Assembly (NCBI RefSeq): GCF_021601385.1
Contig: NZ_BQHO01000029.1
Location: 20,051 to 84,050, forward strand
Length of the DNA: 64,000 nt
Direction of reading: 5' to 3'
Source: Pseudomonas parasichuanensis
GTDB lineage: Bacteria; Pseudomonadota; Gammaproteobacteria; Pseudomonadales; Pseudomonadaceae
Part shown: one piece after another, positions 36,207 to 45,260 of the stretch
How positions within the stretch are numbered: position 1 is the first letter of the stretch
Layout: every line of letters starts with the position of its first letter
Made by a program: the position numbers and the translations under genes
Notes under the pieces: generated by a model
Databases searched by the model: none
Told to the model about the DNA's origin: nothing
The model's input: only the letters and a program-made list of their open reading frames with translations

Positions 36207-36338
36207 TGTAGGAGCGGCCTTGCCGGGGCGCCGGACCGGCCGGAAAGGGCCGCAAAGCGGCCCCAGCCATCGTGTATACGTTGAAGATCGCCGGGGCCGC
36301 TGCGCAGCCCTTTCGCGGCACAAGGCCGCTCCTACAAC
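36207..36338. repeat. BIME: inverted REP array
   Basis: CTGTAGGAGCGGCCTTGCCGG opens and GGCACAAGGCCGCTCCTACAA closes this element, with GGGCCGCAAAGCGGCCCC and GGGGCCGCTGCGCAGCCC hairpins between. It lies between the convergent dnaE2 and aldo/keto reductase genes. Confidence 0.85.
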
Positions 36339-36357
36339 AACGCACAATGTCTTGGGT

Positions 36358-37179
36358 TCACACCATCGCCAACCGCTGCTTGCGGGTCGGTGGCGCAAAC
36401 GCCTGGTCAATCGCCTGCAAGTCCGCGTCAGTCAGTAGCAGGTCACCCGCCGCCGCATTCAGGCGCACATGGGCCGGGCTCACCGCCTTGGGAATCGCAA
36501 TCACCCCTTCGCCACGCGTGACCCATGCCAGGCTCACTTGGGCCGGCGTCGCATCATGACGCTCGGCAATCTCGGCCAGCACCGGATGACGCAGCAGTCT
36601 TCCCGCCTGGGCCAGCGGGCAGTAAGCCATGGTCGGCAGCTGCTGCTGGCGGCTCCAGGGCAACAGGTCGAACTCGATCCCACGCTCGGCCGGGTTGTAC
36701 AGCACCTGGTTGGTGGCGCAGGCCGGATTGTCCAGTTCCTGCAGGTCATCCAGGTCGAAGTTGGACACGCCCCAGCGGCGGATCTTGCCCTGCTCGATCA
36801 AGCGCTCGAAGGCCTCGACGGTCTCTTCCAGCGGATACTGCCCACGCCAGTGCAGCAGGTACAGGTCGATGCATTCGGTACCCAGGCGCTTGAGGCTGCG
36901 TTCGCACGCCGCCGGCACGCCGCGTTGGCTGGCGTTGTGCGGGTAGACCTTGCTGACCAGGAACACCTGGTCGCGACGCCCGGCGATGGCCTCGCCGACC
37001 ACCTGCTCGGCACCGCCCTCGGCGTACATTTCGGCGGTATCGATCAGGCTCAGGCCCAGGTCGATGCCTTGCTGCAGGGCCGCCACTTCGGCCGCCTTGC
37101 TCCCTGGGTTTTCGCCCATGTACCAGGTGCCCTGGCCAATGGTCGGCACGCGGGTTCCCGCCAGATTCACGTAGCGCAT
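36358..37179 (-). CDS. Aldo/keto reductase
   Basis: A 273-residue TIM-barrel NADPH reductase. Catalytic tetrad positions are visible: Asp-Thr-Ala-Glu-Met-Tyr ([13 protein letters not shown]) supplies Asp and Tyr, [10 protein letters not shown] the Lys, and DLYLLHWRG the His. [11 protein letters not shown] and VIAIPKA are standard. The start has an ideal AGGAGGT site six bases before ATG, inside the 3' end of the lysR gene, so the two overlap by 13 bases and share a transcript. Substrate unknown, probably an aldehyde. Confidence 0.9.
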   Translation of the reverse strand: MRYVNLAGTRVPTIGQGTWYMGENPGSKAAEVAALQQGIDLGLSLIDTAEMYAEGGAEQVVGEAIAGRRDQVFLVSKVYPHNASQRGVPAACERSLKRLGTECIDLYLLHWRGQYPLEETVEAFERLIEQGKIRRWGVSNFDLDDLQELDNPACATNQVLYNPAERGIEFDLLPWSRQQQLPTMAYCPLAQAGRLLRHPVLAEIAERHDATPAQVSLAWVTRGEGVIAIPKAVSPAHVRLNAAAGDLLLTDADLQAIDQAFAPPTRKQRLAMV

Positions 37180-38072
37180 GTCACCTCCTGTGGGTGGGTA
37201 TGGGTCAACAGCACGTCGAGCAGCGCTTCGGCGGCCCGCGACAGTTTGTGGTCGGCCAGGGCGATCACGCCGATGCGCCGCTCCACGGTGGGCTCGACCA
37301 GTGGCACACAGCGCGCACCGAGCTCCTGCATCTGGCCGATGCACAGGGCCGGCACGGCGCTCACGCCCAGGCCGCTGGCGACCATGCGGCCGATGGTCGA
37401 CAGTTGGTGGCTCTCGAACGCCACCGCCAGCTTGCCGTGCCCGGCCGCCAGGTGCTGTTCGAGCAGCAGGCGCACCGCCGACGGGCGTTGCAGGGCGATG
37501 AAGTCTTCGGCCAGCAACTCGCGCCAACTCACCTGGGGCTGGCGGGCGAGGGGCGAGTCGGCGGGCACCACGGCGACGAAACGGTCCATGTACAGCGGGT
37601 GGAAGCGCAGCGCCTCGCTGCTGTCGGGCTCGAAGCCGATGCCCAGCTCGACCCGGCGGTGGCGCACCAGCTCCAGCACCTGTTCGTTGATCACGTCGTG
37701 CACGGTGACGTTCACTTTCGGGTAGCGCTGGCGAAACACTTTCAATGACTGCGGCAGCAAGTTGCCGGCAAAGGAGGGCATGGCCGCCACCGACACCCTG
37801 CCCAGTTGCAGGGTGAAGCGCTGGCGCAGCATCTCTTCGGTGTCGTCCCAGTCGGCCAGCAGGCGCCGGGCCAGGGGCAGCAGCACCTCGCCCTCGGGGG
37901 TGAGGCTGACGCTGCGGGTGGTACGGGTGAGCAGGGCACCGCCGAGGTTGTCCTCCAGCGCCTTGATGGTCAGGCTCAGGGCCGGTTGCGACACATGCAG
38001 GTGCTCGCCGGCCTGGGCGAAGCTCTGGTACTTGGCCACGGTGATGAAGGCGCGCAGTTGCTTGACGTTCAT
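37167..38072 (-). CDS. LysR-family transcriptional regulator
   Basis: A 301-residue regulator: N-terminal winged helix ([39 protein letters not shown]) and a periplasmic-binding-like effector domain from about residue 90. ATG at 38072 starts the conserved N-terminus. It is divergent from the CoA-transferase/AtoE operon, and by the usual LysR rule would activate it in response to acetoacetate, short-chain acids or related ligands. It is co-transcribed with the aldo/keto reductase. Confidence 0.92.
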   Translation of the reverse strand: MNVKQLRAFITVAKYQSFAQAGEHLHVSQPALSLTIKALEDNLGGALLTRTTRSVSLTPEGEVLLPLARRLLADWDDTEEMLRQRFTLQLGRVSVAAMPSFAGNLLPQSLKVFRQRYPKVNVTVHDVINEQVLELVRHRRVELGIGFEPDSSEALRFHPLYMDRFVAVVPADSPLARQPQVSWRELLAEDFIALQRPSAVRLLLEQHLAAGHGKLAVAFESHQLSTIGRMVASGLGVSAVPALCIGQMQELGARCVPLVEPTVERRIGVIALADHKLSRAAEALLDVLLTHTHPQEVTCAT

Positions 38073-38192
38073 GGCTGGCTTGCCCTTTGTTTTGCAAAAG
38101 TTATCAATCGATGACGAAAACAAAATTAACAAATCAGTCGACTACAGTGAAGATGACCGCACGGTTCCAACAACTACAAAAGGCGACTGAGC
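38073..38192. promoter_or_regulatory. Divergent promoter region, lysR / CoA-transferase
   Basis: This AT-rich 120 bases separates divergent regulator and operon. A perfect ten-base palindrome TTTTGCAAAA lies at 38090-38099, and ATCAATCGATGACG follows. A LysR T-N11-A-type site is expected here; no single candidate stands out. Confidence 0.4.
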
Positions 38193-38891
38193 ATGGCCGG
38201 ACTGGACAAGCGTGTAGCAACCTACGAAGAGGCCCTGGCAGGCCTGACCGACAACATGACGGTACTGGCCGGCGGCTTCGGCCTGTGCGGCATCCCGGAA
38301 AACCTGATTGCCCAGATCAAGCGCCTGGGCGTCAAGGGCCTGACCGTGGTCTCGAACAACTGCGGCGTCGATGGCTTCGGCCTGGGCGTGCTGCTGGAAG
38401 ACCGGCAGATCCGCAAGATGATCGCCTCCTACGTGGGCGAGAACGCCGAATTCGAACGCCAGCTGCTCAGCGGCGAACTGGAAGTGGAACTTACCCCGCA
38501 AGGCACCCTGGCCGAGAAGATGCGCGCCGGCGGCGCCGGCATCCCAGCCTTCTATACCGCCACCGGCTACGGCACCCCGGTCGCCGACGGCAAGGAAGTG
38601 CGCGAATTCAAAGGCCGCAAGTACATCCTCGAAGAGTCGATCACCGGCGACTTCGCCATCGTCAAGGGCTGGAAAGCCGACCACTACGGCAACGTGGTGT
38701 ACCGCAACACCGCGCAGAACTTCAACCCGCTGGCCGCCACCGCCGGCAAGATCACCGTGGTCGAGGTCGAAGAGATCGTCGAGCCCGGCGTGCTGCTGCC
38801 CAGCGAGATCCACACCCCGGGCATCTACGTCGACCGGGTCATCGTCGGCACCTTCGAGAAGCGCATCGAAAAGCGCACCGTCAAGGCCTGA
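38193..38891 (+). CDS. atoD: 3-oxoacid CoA-transferase, subunit A
   Basis: A 232-residue alpha subunit of the heterodimeric CoA-transferase. The glycine-rich oxyanion segment [15 protein letters not shown] and the [11 protein letters not shown] turn are typical, with [14 protein letters not shown] later. The enzyme moves CoA from succinyl-CoA or acetyl-CoA to acetoacetate or a related 3-keto acid. It lies 35 bases before its beta subunit, with AtoE after it. The symbol follows the E. coli acetoacetate system; a related Pseudomonas pair uses dehydrocarnitine (dhcAB), so substrate remains open. Confidence 0.9.
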   Translation: MAGLDKRVATYEEALAGLTDNMTVLAGGFGLCGIPENLIAQIKRLGVKGLTVVSNNCGVDGFGLGVLLEDRQIRKMIASYVGENAEFERQLLSGELEVELTPQGTLAEKMRAGGAGIPAFYTATGYGTPVADGKEVREFKGRKYILEESITGDFAIVKGWKADHYGNVVYRNTAQNFNPLAATAGKITVVEVEEIVEPGVLLPSEIHTPGIYVDRVIVGTFEKRIEKRTVKA

Positions 38892-38926
38892 GCGCCATCC
38901 TCAAGAACAACAAAGAGATCCTGACC

Positions 38927-39583
38927 ATGGCATTGACCCGCGAACAAATGGCCCAACGCGTCGCCCGTGAACTCAAGGACGGCTACTACGTCAACCTCGG
39001 TATCGGCATCCCCACCCTGGTGGCCAACTACGTGCCCGCCGACATGGACGTGATGCTGCAGTCGGAAAACGGCCTGCTGGGCATGGGTGAATTCCCCACC
39101 GAAGCCACCATCGACGCCGACATGATCAACGCCGGCAAGCAGACCGTCACCGCCCGCCGCGGCGCGTCGATCTTCGATTCGGCGCAATCCTTCGCCATGA
39201 TCCGTGGCGGCCACGTCGACCTCACCGTGCTCGGCGCCTTCGAAGTGGACGTCGAGGGCAACATTGCCTCGTGGATGATCCCCGGCAAGCTGGTCAAGGG
39301 CATGGGCGGCGCCATGGACCTGGTCGCCGGTGCCGACAACATCATCGTCACCATGACCCACGCCTCCAAGGATGGCGAGTCCAAGCTGCTGCCCAAGTGC
39401 AGCCTGCCGCTGACCGGTGCCGGTTGCATCCGCAAGGTGCTGACCGACCTGGCTTACCTGGAAATCGAAAACGGTGCCTTCATCCTGCGCGAGACTGCGC
39501 CAGGGGTGAGCGTCGAAGAGATCATCGAGAAGACCGCCGGCAAGCTGATCGTGCCGGACGATGTGAAGGAAATGACCTTCTAA
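38927..39583 (+). CDS. atoA: 3-oxoacid CoA-transferase, subunit B
   Basis: A 218-residue beta subunit. Glu47 in QSENGLLGMG is the catalytic Glu that forms the CoA thioester, and VNLGIGIPTLVANY is the conserved N-terminal loop. The start follows AAAGAGATCCTGACC. It completes the enzyme with the preceding gene. A 27-bp inverted repeat with a T-run separates it from atoE, so part of the transcript may end here. Confidence 0.9.
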   Translation: MALTREQMAQRVARELKDGYYVNLGIGIPTLVANYVPADMDVMLQSENGLLGMGEFPTEATIDADMINAGKQTVTARRGASIFDSAQSFAMIRGGHVDLTVLGAFEVDVEGNIASWMIPGKLVKGMGGAMDLVAGADNIIVTMTHASKDGESKLLPKCSLPLTGAGCIRKVLTDLAYLEIENGAFILRETAPGVSVEEIIEKTAGKLIVPDDVKEMTF

Positions 39584-39596
39584 AACGCACTACCGA

Positions 39597-39679
39597 CCCT
39601 GTGGGAGCGGGCTTGCCCGCGAATGCGATGGTGAATTCACCGCCGCCTTCGCGGGCAAGCCCGCTCCCACAGGGTTTTT
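39597..39679 (+). terminator. REP inverted pair with T-run
   Basis: A perfect 27-base inverted repeat (CCCTGTGGGAGCGGGCTTGC...) encloses 24 bases and is followed by TTTTT. It is a REP unit with terminator-like layout placed inside the operon between atoA and atoE, where it can reduce or stabilise expression of the distal gene. Confidence 0.75.
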
Positions 39680-39727
39680 GTGTTGCTTCAGTGTTGAACC
39701 TAAAAAAACAAATAAAAGGAAACCCCC

Positions 39728-41146
39728 GTGGCCGCTGATATCCAAGACAGCCGCTCCGCCCGCTTTGCCCTGCGCTGCTCCAACTGGGCCGAACGCTGGT
39801 TCCCCGACTCCTGGGTGTTCGCCGCCCTGGCCGTGATGCTGGTGTGCCTGGGCGCCCTGGTGATGGGTGCCAAGCCCACCGACACCGCCAAGGCCTTCGG
39901 CGATGGCTTCTGGAGCCTGATCCCGTTCACCATGCAGATGGCCTTCGTGGTCATCGGCGGCTATGTGGTCGCCAGCTCGCCACCCGCAGCGCGGCTGATC
40001 GACCGCCTGGCGCGCATCCCGAAAAACGGCCGTTCGGCCGTGTGCTGGGTAGCGCTGATCTCGATGCTCGCTTCGTTGCTCAACTGGGGCCTGTCGCTGG
40101 TGTTCGGCGGCCTGCTGGTGCGCGCCCTGGCCCGTCGCACCGATTTGAAGATGGACTATCGCGCCGCCGGTGCCGCTGCCTACCTGGGCCTCGGCGCGGT
40201 ATGGGCACTGGGCCTGTCGTCGTCGGCGGCGCAGTTGCAGGCCAACCCGGCCAGCCTGCCGCCGTCGATCCTGTCCATCACCGGGGTGATCCCGTTCACC
40301 GAAACCATCTTCCTCTGGCAGTCCGGGGTCATGCTGGCAGCGCTGGTCATCGTTTCGCTGGTGATCGCCTACGCCACCGCGCCGGGGCCGAACAGCGCCC
40401 GCAGTGCGCAAGACTGCGGCGTCGACCCCAGCTTCAGCGCGCCGCCCGCGCCGCAGCGCACGCGCCCGGGCGAGTGGCTGGAATACAGCCCGATCCTGAT
40501 CCTGCTGCTGGTGGCCCTTGCCGGCGGCTGGCTGTACCAGGAGTTCGCCACCAAGCCTGCGATCACTGCGATCTCCGGGCTGAACACCTACAACCTGTTG
40601 TTCATCATGCTCGGTGCCTTGCTGCACTGGCGCCCGCGCAGCTTCCTCGATGCCGTGGCCCGCGCGGTGCCGACCACCACCGGGGTGCTGATCCAGTTCC
40701 CGCTGTATGGTTCGATCGCCGCGATCCTCACCCAGGTCAAGGGTGTCGACGGTGCGACCCTGGCGCACCACATCTCGGTGTTCTTCACCCAGATTGCCAC
40801 CCATGACACCTACGCGCTGTTGATGGGGGTGTACTCGGCGGTGCTGGGCTTCTTCATCCCGTCCGGTGGCGGCAAGTGGATCATCGAAGCCCCCTACGTG
40901 ATGCTGGTGGCCAACGACCTGCAGTACCACCTGGGCTGGGCGGTGCAGATCTACAACGCCGCCGAAGCGCTGCCGAACCTGATCAACCCGTTCTACATGC
41001 TGCCGCTGCTGGGCGTGCTGGGCCTGAAGGCGCGCGACCTGATCGGCTTCTCGTTCGTACAGCTGCTGGTGCATGTGCCGCTGGTGCTGGTGCTGCTGTG
41101 GGCGCTGGGTACCACCTTGCAGTACGTGCCGCCCGTGATGCCGTAA
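39728..41146 (+). CDS. atoE: Short-chain fatty acid transporter AtoE
   Basis: A 472-residue membrane protein with about 12 segments and the AtoE family marks: RWFPDSWVFAALAVMLVCLGA near the N-terminus, NWGLSLVFGGLLVRALARR, and GFFIPSGGGKWIIEAPYV in the C-terminal half. It imports short-chain fatty acids such as butyrate or acetoacetate that the CoA-transferase then activates. GTG start with AAAGGA upstream. Terminated by a good hairpin. Confidence 0.91.
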   Translation: MAADIQDSRSARFALRCSNWAERWFPDSWVFAALAVMLVCLGALVMGAKPTDTAKAFGDGFWSLIPFTMQMAFVVIGGYVVASSPPAARLIDRLARIPKNGRSAVCWVALISMLASLLNWGLSLVFGGLLVRALARRTDLKMDYRAAGAAAYLGLGAVWALGLSSSAAQLQANPASLPPSILSITGVIPFTETIFLWQSGVMLAALVIVSLVIAYATAPGPNSARSAQDCGVDPSFSAPPAPQRTRPGEWLEYSPILILLLVALAGGWLYQEFATKPAITAISGLNTYNLLFIMLGALLHWRPRSFLDAVARAVPTTTGVLIQFPLYGSIAAILTQVKGVDGATLAHHISVFFTQIATHDTYALLMGVYSAVLGFFIPSGGGKWIIEAPYVMLVANDLQYHLGWAVQIYNAAEALPNLINPFYMLPLLGVLGLKARDLIGFSFVQLLVHVPLVLVLLWALGTTLQYVPPVMP

Positions 41147-41167
41147 GGCGCGTTGAGTGACAGGGAA

Positions 41168-41193
41168 GGGCGGTCGGATACCGCCCTTTTTTT
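41168..41193 (+). terminator. Rho-independent terminator after atoE
   Basis: GGGCGGT and ACCGCCC form a seven-base stem with loop CGGAT, followed by seven T residues, 22 bases past the atoE stop. Confidence 0.9.
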
Positions 41194-41210
41194 CGTTTCG
41201 ATGACATTTC

Positions 41211-41229
41211 GATAATGATTCGCATACGT
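41211..41229 (+). promoter_or_regulatory. Fur box
   Basis: GATAATGATTCGCAT matches the left and centre of the Fur consensus in 12 of 15 positions, about 76-94 bases before the receptor start. Iron-repressed control of this receptor is therefore expected. Confidence 0.65.
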
Positions 41230-41304
41230 GAATCGTTTTCATATGAATGCCGCCTGGTCGGCAGCCAAGGACTTTCATCGAAACGAACAAGGAGACAGGC
41301 AGCG

Positions 41305-43527
41305 ATGTTCGCGCCCATCAGCCGTTCCATGGCCCTTACCCTGGGCCTGTGTGCCACTGCCGTCAGCCCGCTTGCGCTGGCTGAAGAGACCGAACCGCGG
41401 TCCGACGACAACGTGCTGGAACTCGGCACCACCGAGATCCTCGCCCAGGGCCTGGGCAGCACCACCGAGCACAGCGGCTCCTACACCACCGGCAGCATGA
41501 GCGCGGCGACGCGCCTGAACCTGTCGATCAAGGACACCCCGCAGTCGGTGTCGGTGCTGACCCGTCAGCAGCTCGACGACTTCCAGCTCGACACGCTCTC
41601 CGAGGCCATGGCCCATGTCACCGGCGTGACCGTGCAGCGCAACGACTCCGAGCGGCCGGCCTATTATTCGCGGGGCTATTCGATCAACAACTTCCAGATC
41701 GACGGGATGCTCAATACCTTCTCGGGCCTCAAGTCCGATTCGGACACCATCATCTACGACCGCATCGAGGTAGTGCGCGGCGCCACCGGCCTGACCACCG
41801 GGGCGGGCGACCCGTCCGGGACCATCGCCATGGTGCGCAAGCGCCCGACCTCGACGCTTGCGATCAGCACCGGAGCCAGTGCCGGCAGCTACGACAACTA
41901 CCACGGTTACCTCGATGTCGGCGGCCCGCTGGGCATGGAAGGGCGCCTGCGCGGGCGCACGGTGCTGGCCTACCGTGACAGCCAGTCGTTCATGGACAAG
42001 TACGCCAGCCAGCGGGAGGTGGCCTACGGCATTCTCGAGGCTGACCTGACGGACAGCACCGTGCTGGCGGTGGGCTACGACTACCAGAACAAGCACGTGC
42101 AAGGGGCCTCCTGGGGCACCGTGCCGTACTGGAATGCCACGGGCGGCAAGGCCGACCTGCCGCGTTCGACCAACCTGGCCGCGCCCTGGTCGTCCTGGCC
42201 GCTGAAAGACCAGACCGTGTTCGCCACCCTCGACCAACGCCTGGCCAACGACTGGCTGCTCAAGCTGGCCTATACCCATCGCGAGTCCGACAGCGATGGC
42301 AAGGTGTACTACGGCGGCAACGGTTTTCCCGCCGCCGACCGCAGCGGCATGAATGCCTGGTATTCGCACTTCAGCGGCGAAGAGCAGATGGACGCCATCG
42401 ACTTCAACCTCGCCGGCCCCTACCAGCTGTTCGGGCGCAGCCACGATTTCATGGTCGGTTATGGTGAGTCCGAGCGGCGCAACACGTCGCCCTACTTCAT
42501 CCGCGGGCCACTGCCCAAGGATTACCAGAAGATCCCGGACTGGAAGTACATGAGCAGCGTCGCCAAGTTCCAGGACATCAATACCGGGCTTGATGAGTCG
42601 CGTGACTCCACCAAACAGAAGGCCGGCTACATCGCTACCCGGCTCAACCCCACCGACCGCCTGCACTTCGTGCTTGGCAGCCGCTATGGCAGTTGGCAGA
42701 CCGAGAGCCGTGAGTGGGTGTACGACGCGGCGCTCAACGGCACCGAGCTGCCCTCCAGCAAACAGACCCAGAACGACCAGTGGACGCCTTATGCCGGGGT
42801 GCTTTACGACCTCACCGAGCAGTACACCGTGTATGCCAGCTACACCGACATCTTCAACCCGCAGTCGGTGCGTGACAAAAACCGCCAGTACCTCGAACCC
42901 ATCGTCGGCAAGGTCTACGAAGTGGGCCTCAAGGGCAGCCTGATGGACGACCGACTCAACCTCAGCAGCGCGGTGTACCGCAGCAAGCAGGACAACGTTG
43001 CCGAGCAGGACGATTCGGTCCCGCCCAACGGCAACGAAGTGTTCTACAAGTCCGGCGGCAAGGGCAACGTGGTCGAAGGCTTCGAGGCCGAGATTGCCGG
43101 CGAGGTGCGCCCTGACTGGCAAATGAGCCTGGGCTACAGCTATACCCATGCGGCCAATGCCGACAAGCAGCGCAAGAGCCCTGAGCAACCGCTGAACCTG
43201 GTGCGCTTCTCGAGCACCTACAAGCTGACACCCGCGTTGACTGTGGGGGGCACCCTGGACTGGCAGAGCGACACCCACAAGCAGGCCAACCGGCCAGTGG
43301 GACGCGCAGCGGACGGTTCGATCGTCACGGTGCGCGACGAGATCAGCCAGAAGGCGTTCTCGGTGGTGGGCTTGATGGCGCGTTACCAGTTCGATGAGCA
43401 CCTGTCGGCCTCGGTGAACGTCAAGAACCTGTTCGACGAGCATTACTACAACAACCTGGGCTTCTACAACGGCGTGTACCACGGCGAGCCGCGGACCATG
43501 ATGGTCAGCCTGGACTGGAAGCTGTAA
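41305..43527 (+). CDS. TonB-dependent siderophore receptor
   Basis: A 740-residue outer-membrane receptor. ATG at 41305 has a GGAG site and begins a clear signal peptide (SMALTLGLCATAVSPLALA); the frame is open upstream through the Fur box but that cannot be coding. The plug shows DTPQSVSVLTRQQLDD, YSINNFQIDGML and RIEVVRGATGLTTG. The barrel ends MVSLDWKL, with a terminal Leu instead of the common Phe. No STN domain. It is closely related to the receptor at 4.8 kb. Confidence 0.93.
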   Translation: MFAPISRSMALTLGLCATAVSPLALAEETEPRSDDNVLELGTTEILAQGLGSTTEHSGSYTTGSMSAATRLNLSIKDTPQSVSVLTRQQLDDFQLDTLSEAMAHVTGVTVQRNDSERPAYYSRGYSINNFQIDGMLNTFSGLKSDSDTIIYDRIEVVRGATGLTTGAGDPSGTIAMVRKRPTSTLAISTGASAGSYDNYHGYLDVGGPLGMEGRLRGRTVLAYRDSQSFMDKYASQREVAYGILEADLTDSTVLAVGYDYQNKHVQGASWGTVPYWNATGGKADLPRSTNLAAPWSSWPLKDQTVFATLDQRLANDWLLKLAYTHRESDSDGKVYYGGNGFPAADRSGMNAWYSHFSGEEQMDAIDFNLAGPYQLFGRSHDFMVGYGESERRNTSPYFIRGPLPKDYQKIPDWKYMSSVAKFQDINTGLDESRDSTKQKAGYIATRLNPTDRLHFVLGSRYGSWQTESREWVYDAALNGTELPSSKQTQNDQWTPYAGVLYDLTEQYTVYASYTDIFNPQSVRDKNRQYLEPIVGKVYEVGLKGSLMDDRLNLSSAVYRSKQDNVAEQDDSVPPNGNEVFYKSGGKGNVVEGFEAEIAGEVRPDWQMSLGYSYTHAANADKQRKSPEQPLNLVRFSSTYKLTPALTVGGTLDWQSDTHKQANRPVGRAADGSIVTVRDEISQKAFSVVGLMARYQFDEHLSASVNVKNLFDEHYYNNLGFYNGVYHGEPRTMMVSLDWKL

Positions 43528-43556
43528 CGGCCAAGGGGAAGACGTTGCGTGATGGG

Positions 43557-43602
43557 ACGACATTGCCTGATGCGCAATGTCGTTCTACTGTCACGTCGTC
43601 CC
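43557..43602 (+). promoter_or_regulatory. Two overlapping, mutually exclusive hairpins
   Basis: ACGACATTGC pairs with GCAATGTCGT (ten bases, 43557-43583); alternatively GGGACGAC pairs with GTCGTCCC (43554-43602). Both use the same ACGAC strand, so only one can form. The pair sits just after the receptor stop and about 20 bases before the lipoprotein start. Confidence 0.4.
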
Positions 43603-43622
43603 CATGTCTTCCAGGAGTCGCG

Positions 43623-44261
43623 ATGAACAAGGTTTCGCTGAGTCTGGGTGTCACGCTCATCGGCATTTTGACAGGGTGCTCCGGTATTCCATCGCAGCCT
43701 TATGTTGAGCCGCCAGCTTCGGCACCTAGCGCACGGATGCGGGTGATCAGCAACTCGACGGTGTTCGGTGACAGTGTGTTCGGGCGCTGTGCGCCGAATC
43801 TGCGGCACCAGATGGTCCAGGCCGGGTATTTCTCGGCAGGGCATGCTTTGCAGGACTACCCGCAGTTCCCTTCCGTACCGGCGAAGCTAGGTATGCCGCC
43901 ACGCCTGTCGCCGCCATTGCTCAGCCTGACGCCCACCGTGCGCAATGCCCAAGGCCGGGTAGAGGAGGTGGTCGCCGAGTACCGGGTGCCGACCTCGGCG
44001 CCGTTCCAGCTCGCGACCCCGGGGGCCGGTGCCGGCACGTCGCTGGGCAGGGGAACCTACTGTGCTGAAGAGGCCAGGGTCTACACACTGGAGGCGGGGC
44101 GCGACTACGAGGTGACCATTGGCATGGGCGCCGTCGGCCAGGGCGCCAATGCCCGCCTGGCTTGCCGCTTCGATGTGCGCGAGCTGACCGCGATTGGACA
44201 GGGCGAAATGATGCCGGTACCGCTGACGGGCAGTGCTCCGCCGAGAAAGCTGTGCGACTGA
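43623..44261 (+). CDS. Hypothetical lipoprotein (212 aa)
   Basis: MNKVSLSLGVTLIGILTGCSGIP is a lipoprotein signal with lipobox LTGC (lipid Cys19). The mature protein is Pro-rich at first (PPASAPSAR), then alternates strands including RMRVISNSTVFGDSVFGRC and two further Cys that could pair. No domain recognised. An AGGAG site precedes the ATG. It may share the transcript of the siderophore receptor, or be controlled by the alternative hairpins between them. Confidence 0.7.
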   Translation: MNKVSLSLGVTLIGILTGCSGIPSQPYVEPPASAPSARMRVISNSTVFGDSVFGRCAPNLRHQMVQAGYFSAGHALQDYPQFPSVPAKLGMPPRLSPPLLSLTPTVRNAQGRVEEVVAEYRVPTSAPFQLATPGAGAGTSLGRGTYCAEEARVYTLEAGRDYEVTIGMGAVGQGANARLACRFDVRELTAIGQGEMMPVPLTGSAPPRKLCD

Positions 44262-44333
44262 AACCTGCGCCGAGGTGACACTCGCAGGAGCGGGGCACGC
44301 TTCACCGCCAGGGTGAAGCGCCCCCGGCCGCCG

Positions 44334-45227
44334 TTACTTCAGCTGTCGCAGCTCATCCAGCAACCCTTGCAGTTTCGCCCGGTTCGGCTCATCCAGGCCA
44401 AACACCGGCCGCCGGGGCTCGCCCACTGGCAGCCCGGTCATGCCCAGCCCGGCCTTGATGGTCGCCGGCAAGCCACCTTTGAGGATGAAGTCCAGCAACG
44501 GCAGCTGGCGGTAGAACAGCGCCCGCGCCTGGGTGAGGTCGCCCGCCAGCACGGCCTGGTAGAGCCGTTGGTTCAGTTCGGGGATCAGGTTGGCCGCCGC
44601 CGTGCACCAACCTTTGGCCCCGGCAACGAAGGCTTCCAGCGCCAGCGGGTTGCAGCCATTGTAGAACGGCACCTGGCCCTCGCCGAGCAGCTGCAGCTTG
44701 TGCATGCGCTGAATGTCGCCGGTGCTCTCCTTGACCATGGTGACGTTGTCCACCTCGCGCACGATGCGCAGGATCAGCTCCACCGGCATGTCGGTGCCGC
44801 TGGTGGCGGGGTTGTTGTAGAGCATGATCGGGATATCGATGGCCGCGCCGATGGCGCGGTAGTGCTGGAGGATCTCGGCTTCGCTGAGCTTCCAGTAGGC
44901 TGCCGGCAGCACCATCACCGCATCGGCGCCGTGTTGCTGGGCGAAGCGCGCACGGCGCACGGCGCCGGCGGTGGTCAGGTCGGAGACGCTGACGATGCTC
45001 GGCACGCGCTTGCCGATGCGCTCCAGGCTGTACTGGGCGACCTGTTGCCATTCGCTGTCGCTCAGGTACGCGCCTTCGCCGGTGCTGCCCAGCGGGGCAA
45101 TGACTTGCACGTCACCGTCGATCAGACGGTCGATGGACTGGCCCAGGGCGGGCAGGTCGAGCTGCTCGCCGTCGTGGCTGAAGGGGGTGATGGTGTAGCC
45201 GATGATGCCGTGGAATTGAGTGGTCAT
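44334..45227 (-). CDS. DapA-family lyase/aldolase
   Basis: A 297-residue dihydrodipicolinate synthase/N-acetylneuraminate lyase-superfamily enzyme. Lys166 in MVKESTGD forms the Schiff base, Tyr137 in MLYNNPA relays protons and GSTGEG binds the carboxylate of a 2-keto acid. DapA itself is usually encoded with other genes, so this paralogue likely cleaves or forms a 2-keto acid in sugar-acid or hydroxy-acid catabolism. It follows the class II aldolase gene by 33 bases. Confidence 0.88.
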   Translation of the reverse strand: MTTQFHGIIGYTITPFSHDGEQLDLPALGQSIDRLIDGDVQVIAPLGSTGEGAYLSDSEWQQVAQYSLERIGKRVPSIVSVSDLTTAGAVRRARFAQQHGADAVMVLPAAYWKLSEAEILQHYRAIGAAIDIPIMLYNNPATSGTDMPVELILRIVREVDNVTMVKESTGDIQRMHKLQLLGEGQVPFYNGCNPLALEAFVAGAKGWCTAAANLIPELNQRLYQAVLAGDLTQARALFYRQLPLLDFILKGGLPATIKAGLGMTGLPVGEPRRPVFGLDEPNRAKLQGLLDELRQLK

Positions 45228-45260
45228 GCTAAAGGGCTCCGCAAGCAAGGCAGTGTAGGG

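Noticed and set aside
36358-38097. Apparent fusion of an aldo/keto reductase to a long N-terminal part
   Set aside because: The extension overlaps the LysR gene in another frame of the same strand, and the reductase has its own ideal ribosome-binding site and start at 37179.
41215-41304. Earlier start for the second siderophore receptor
   Set aside because: The extra 30 codons run through the Fur box and destroy the signal peptide at the N-terminus; ATG at 41305 has a GGAG site.
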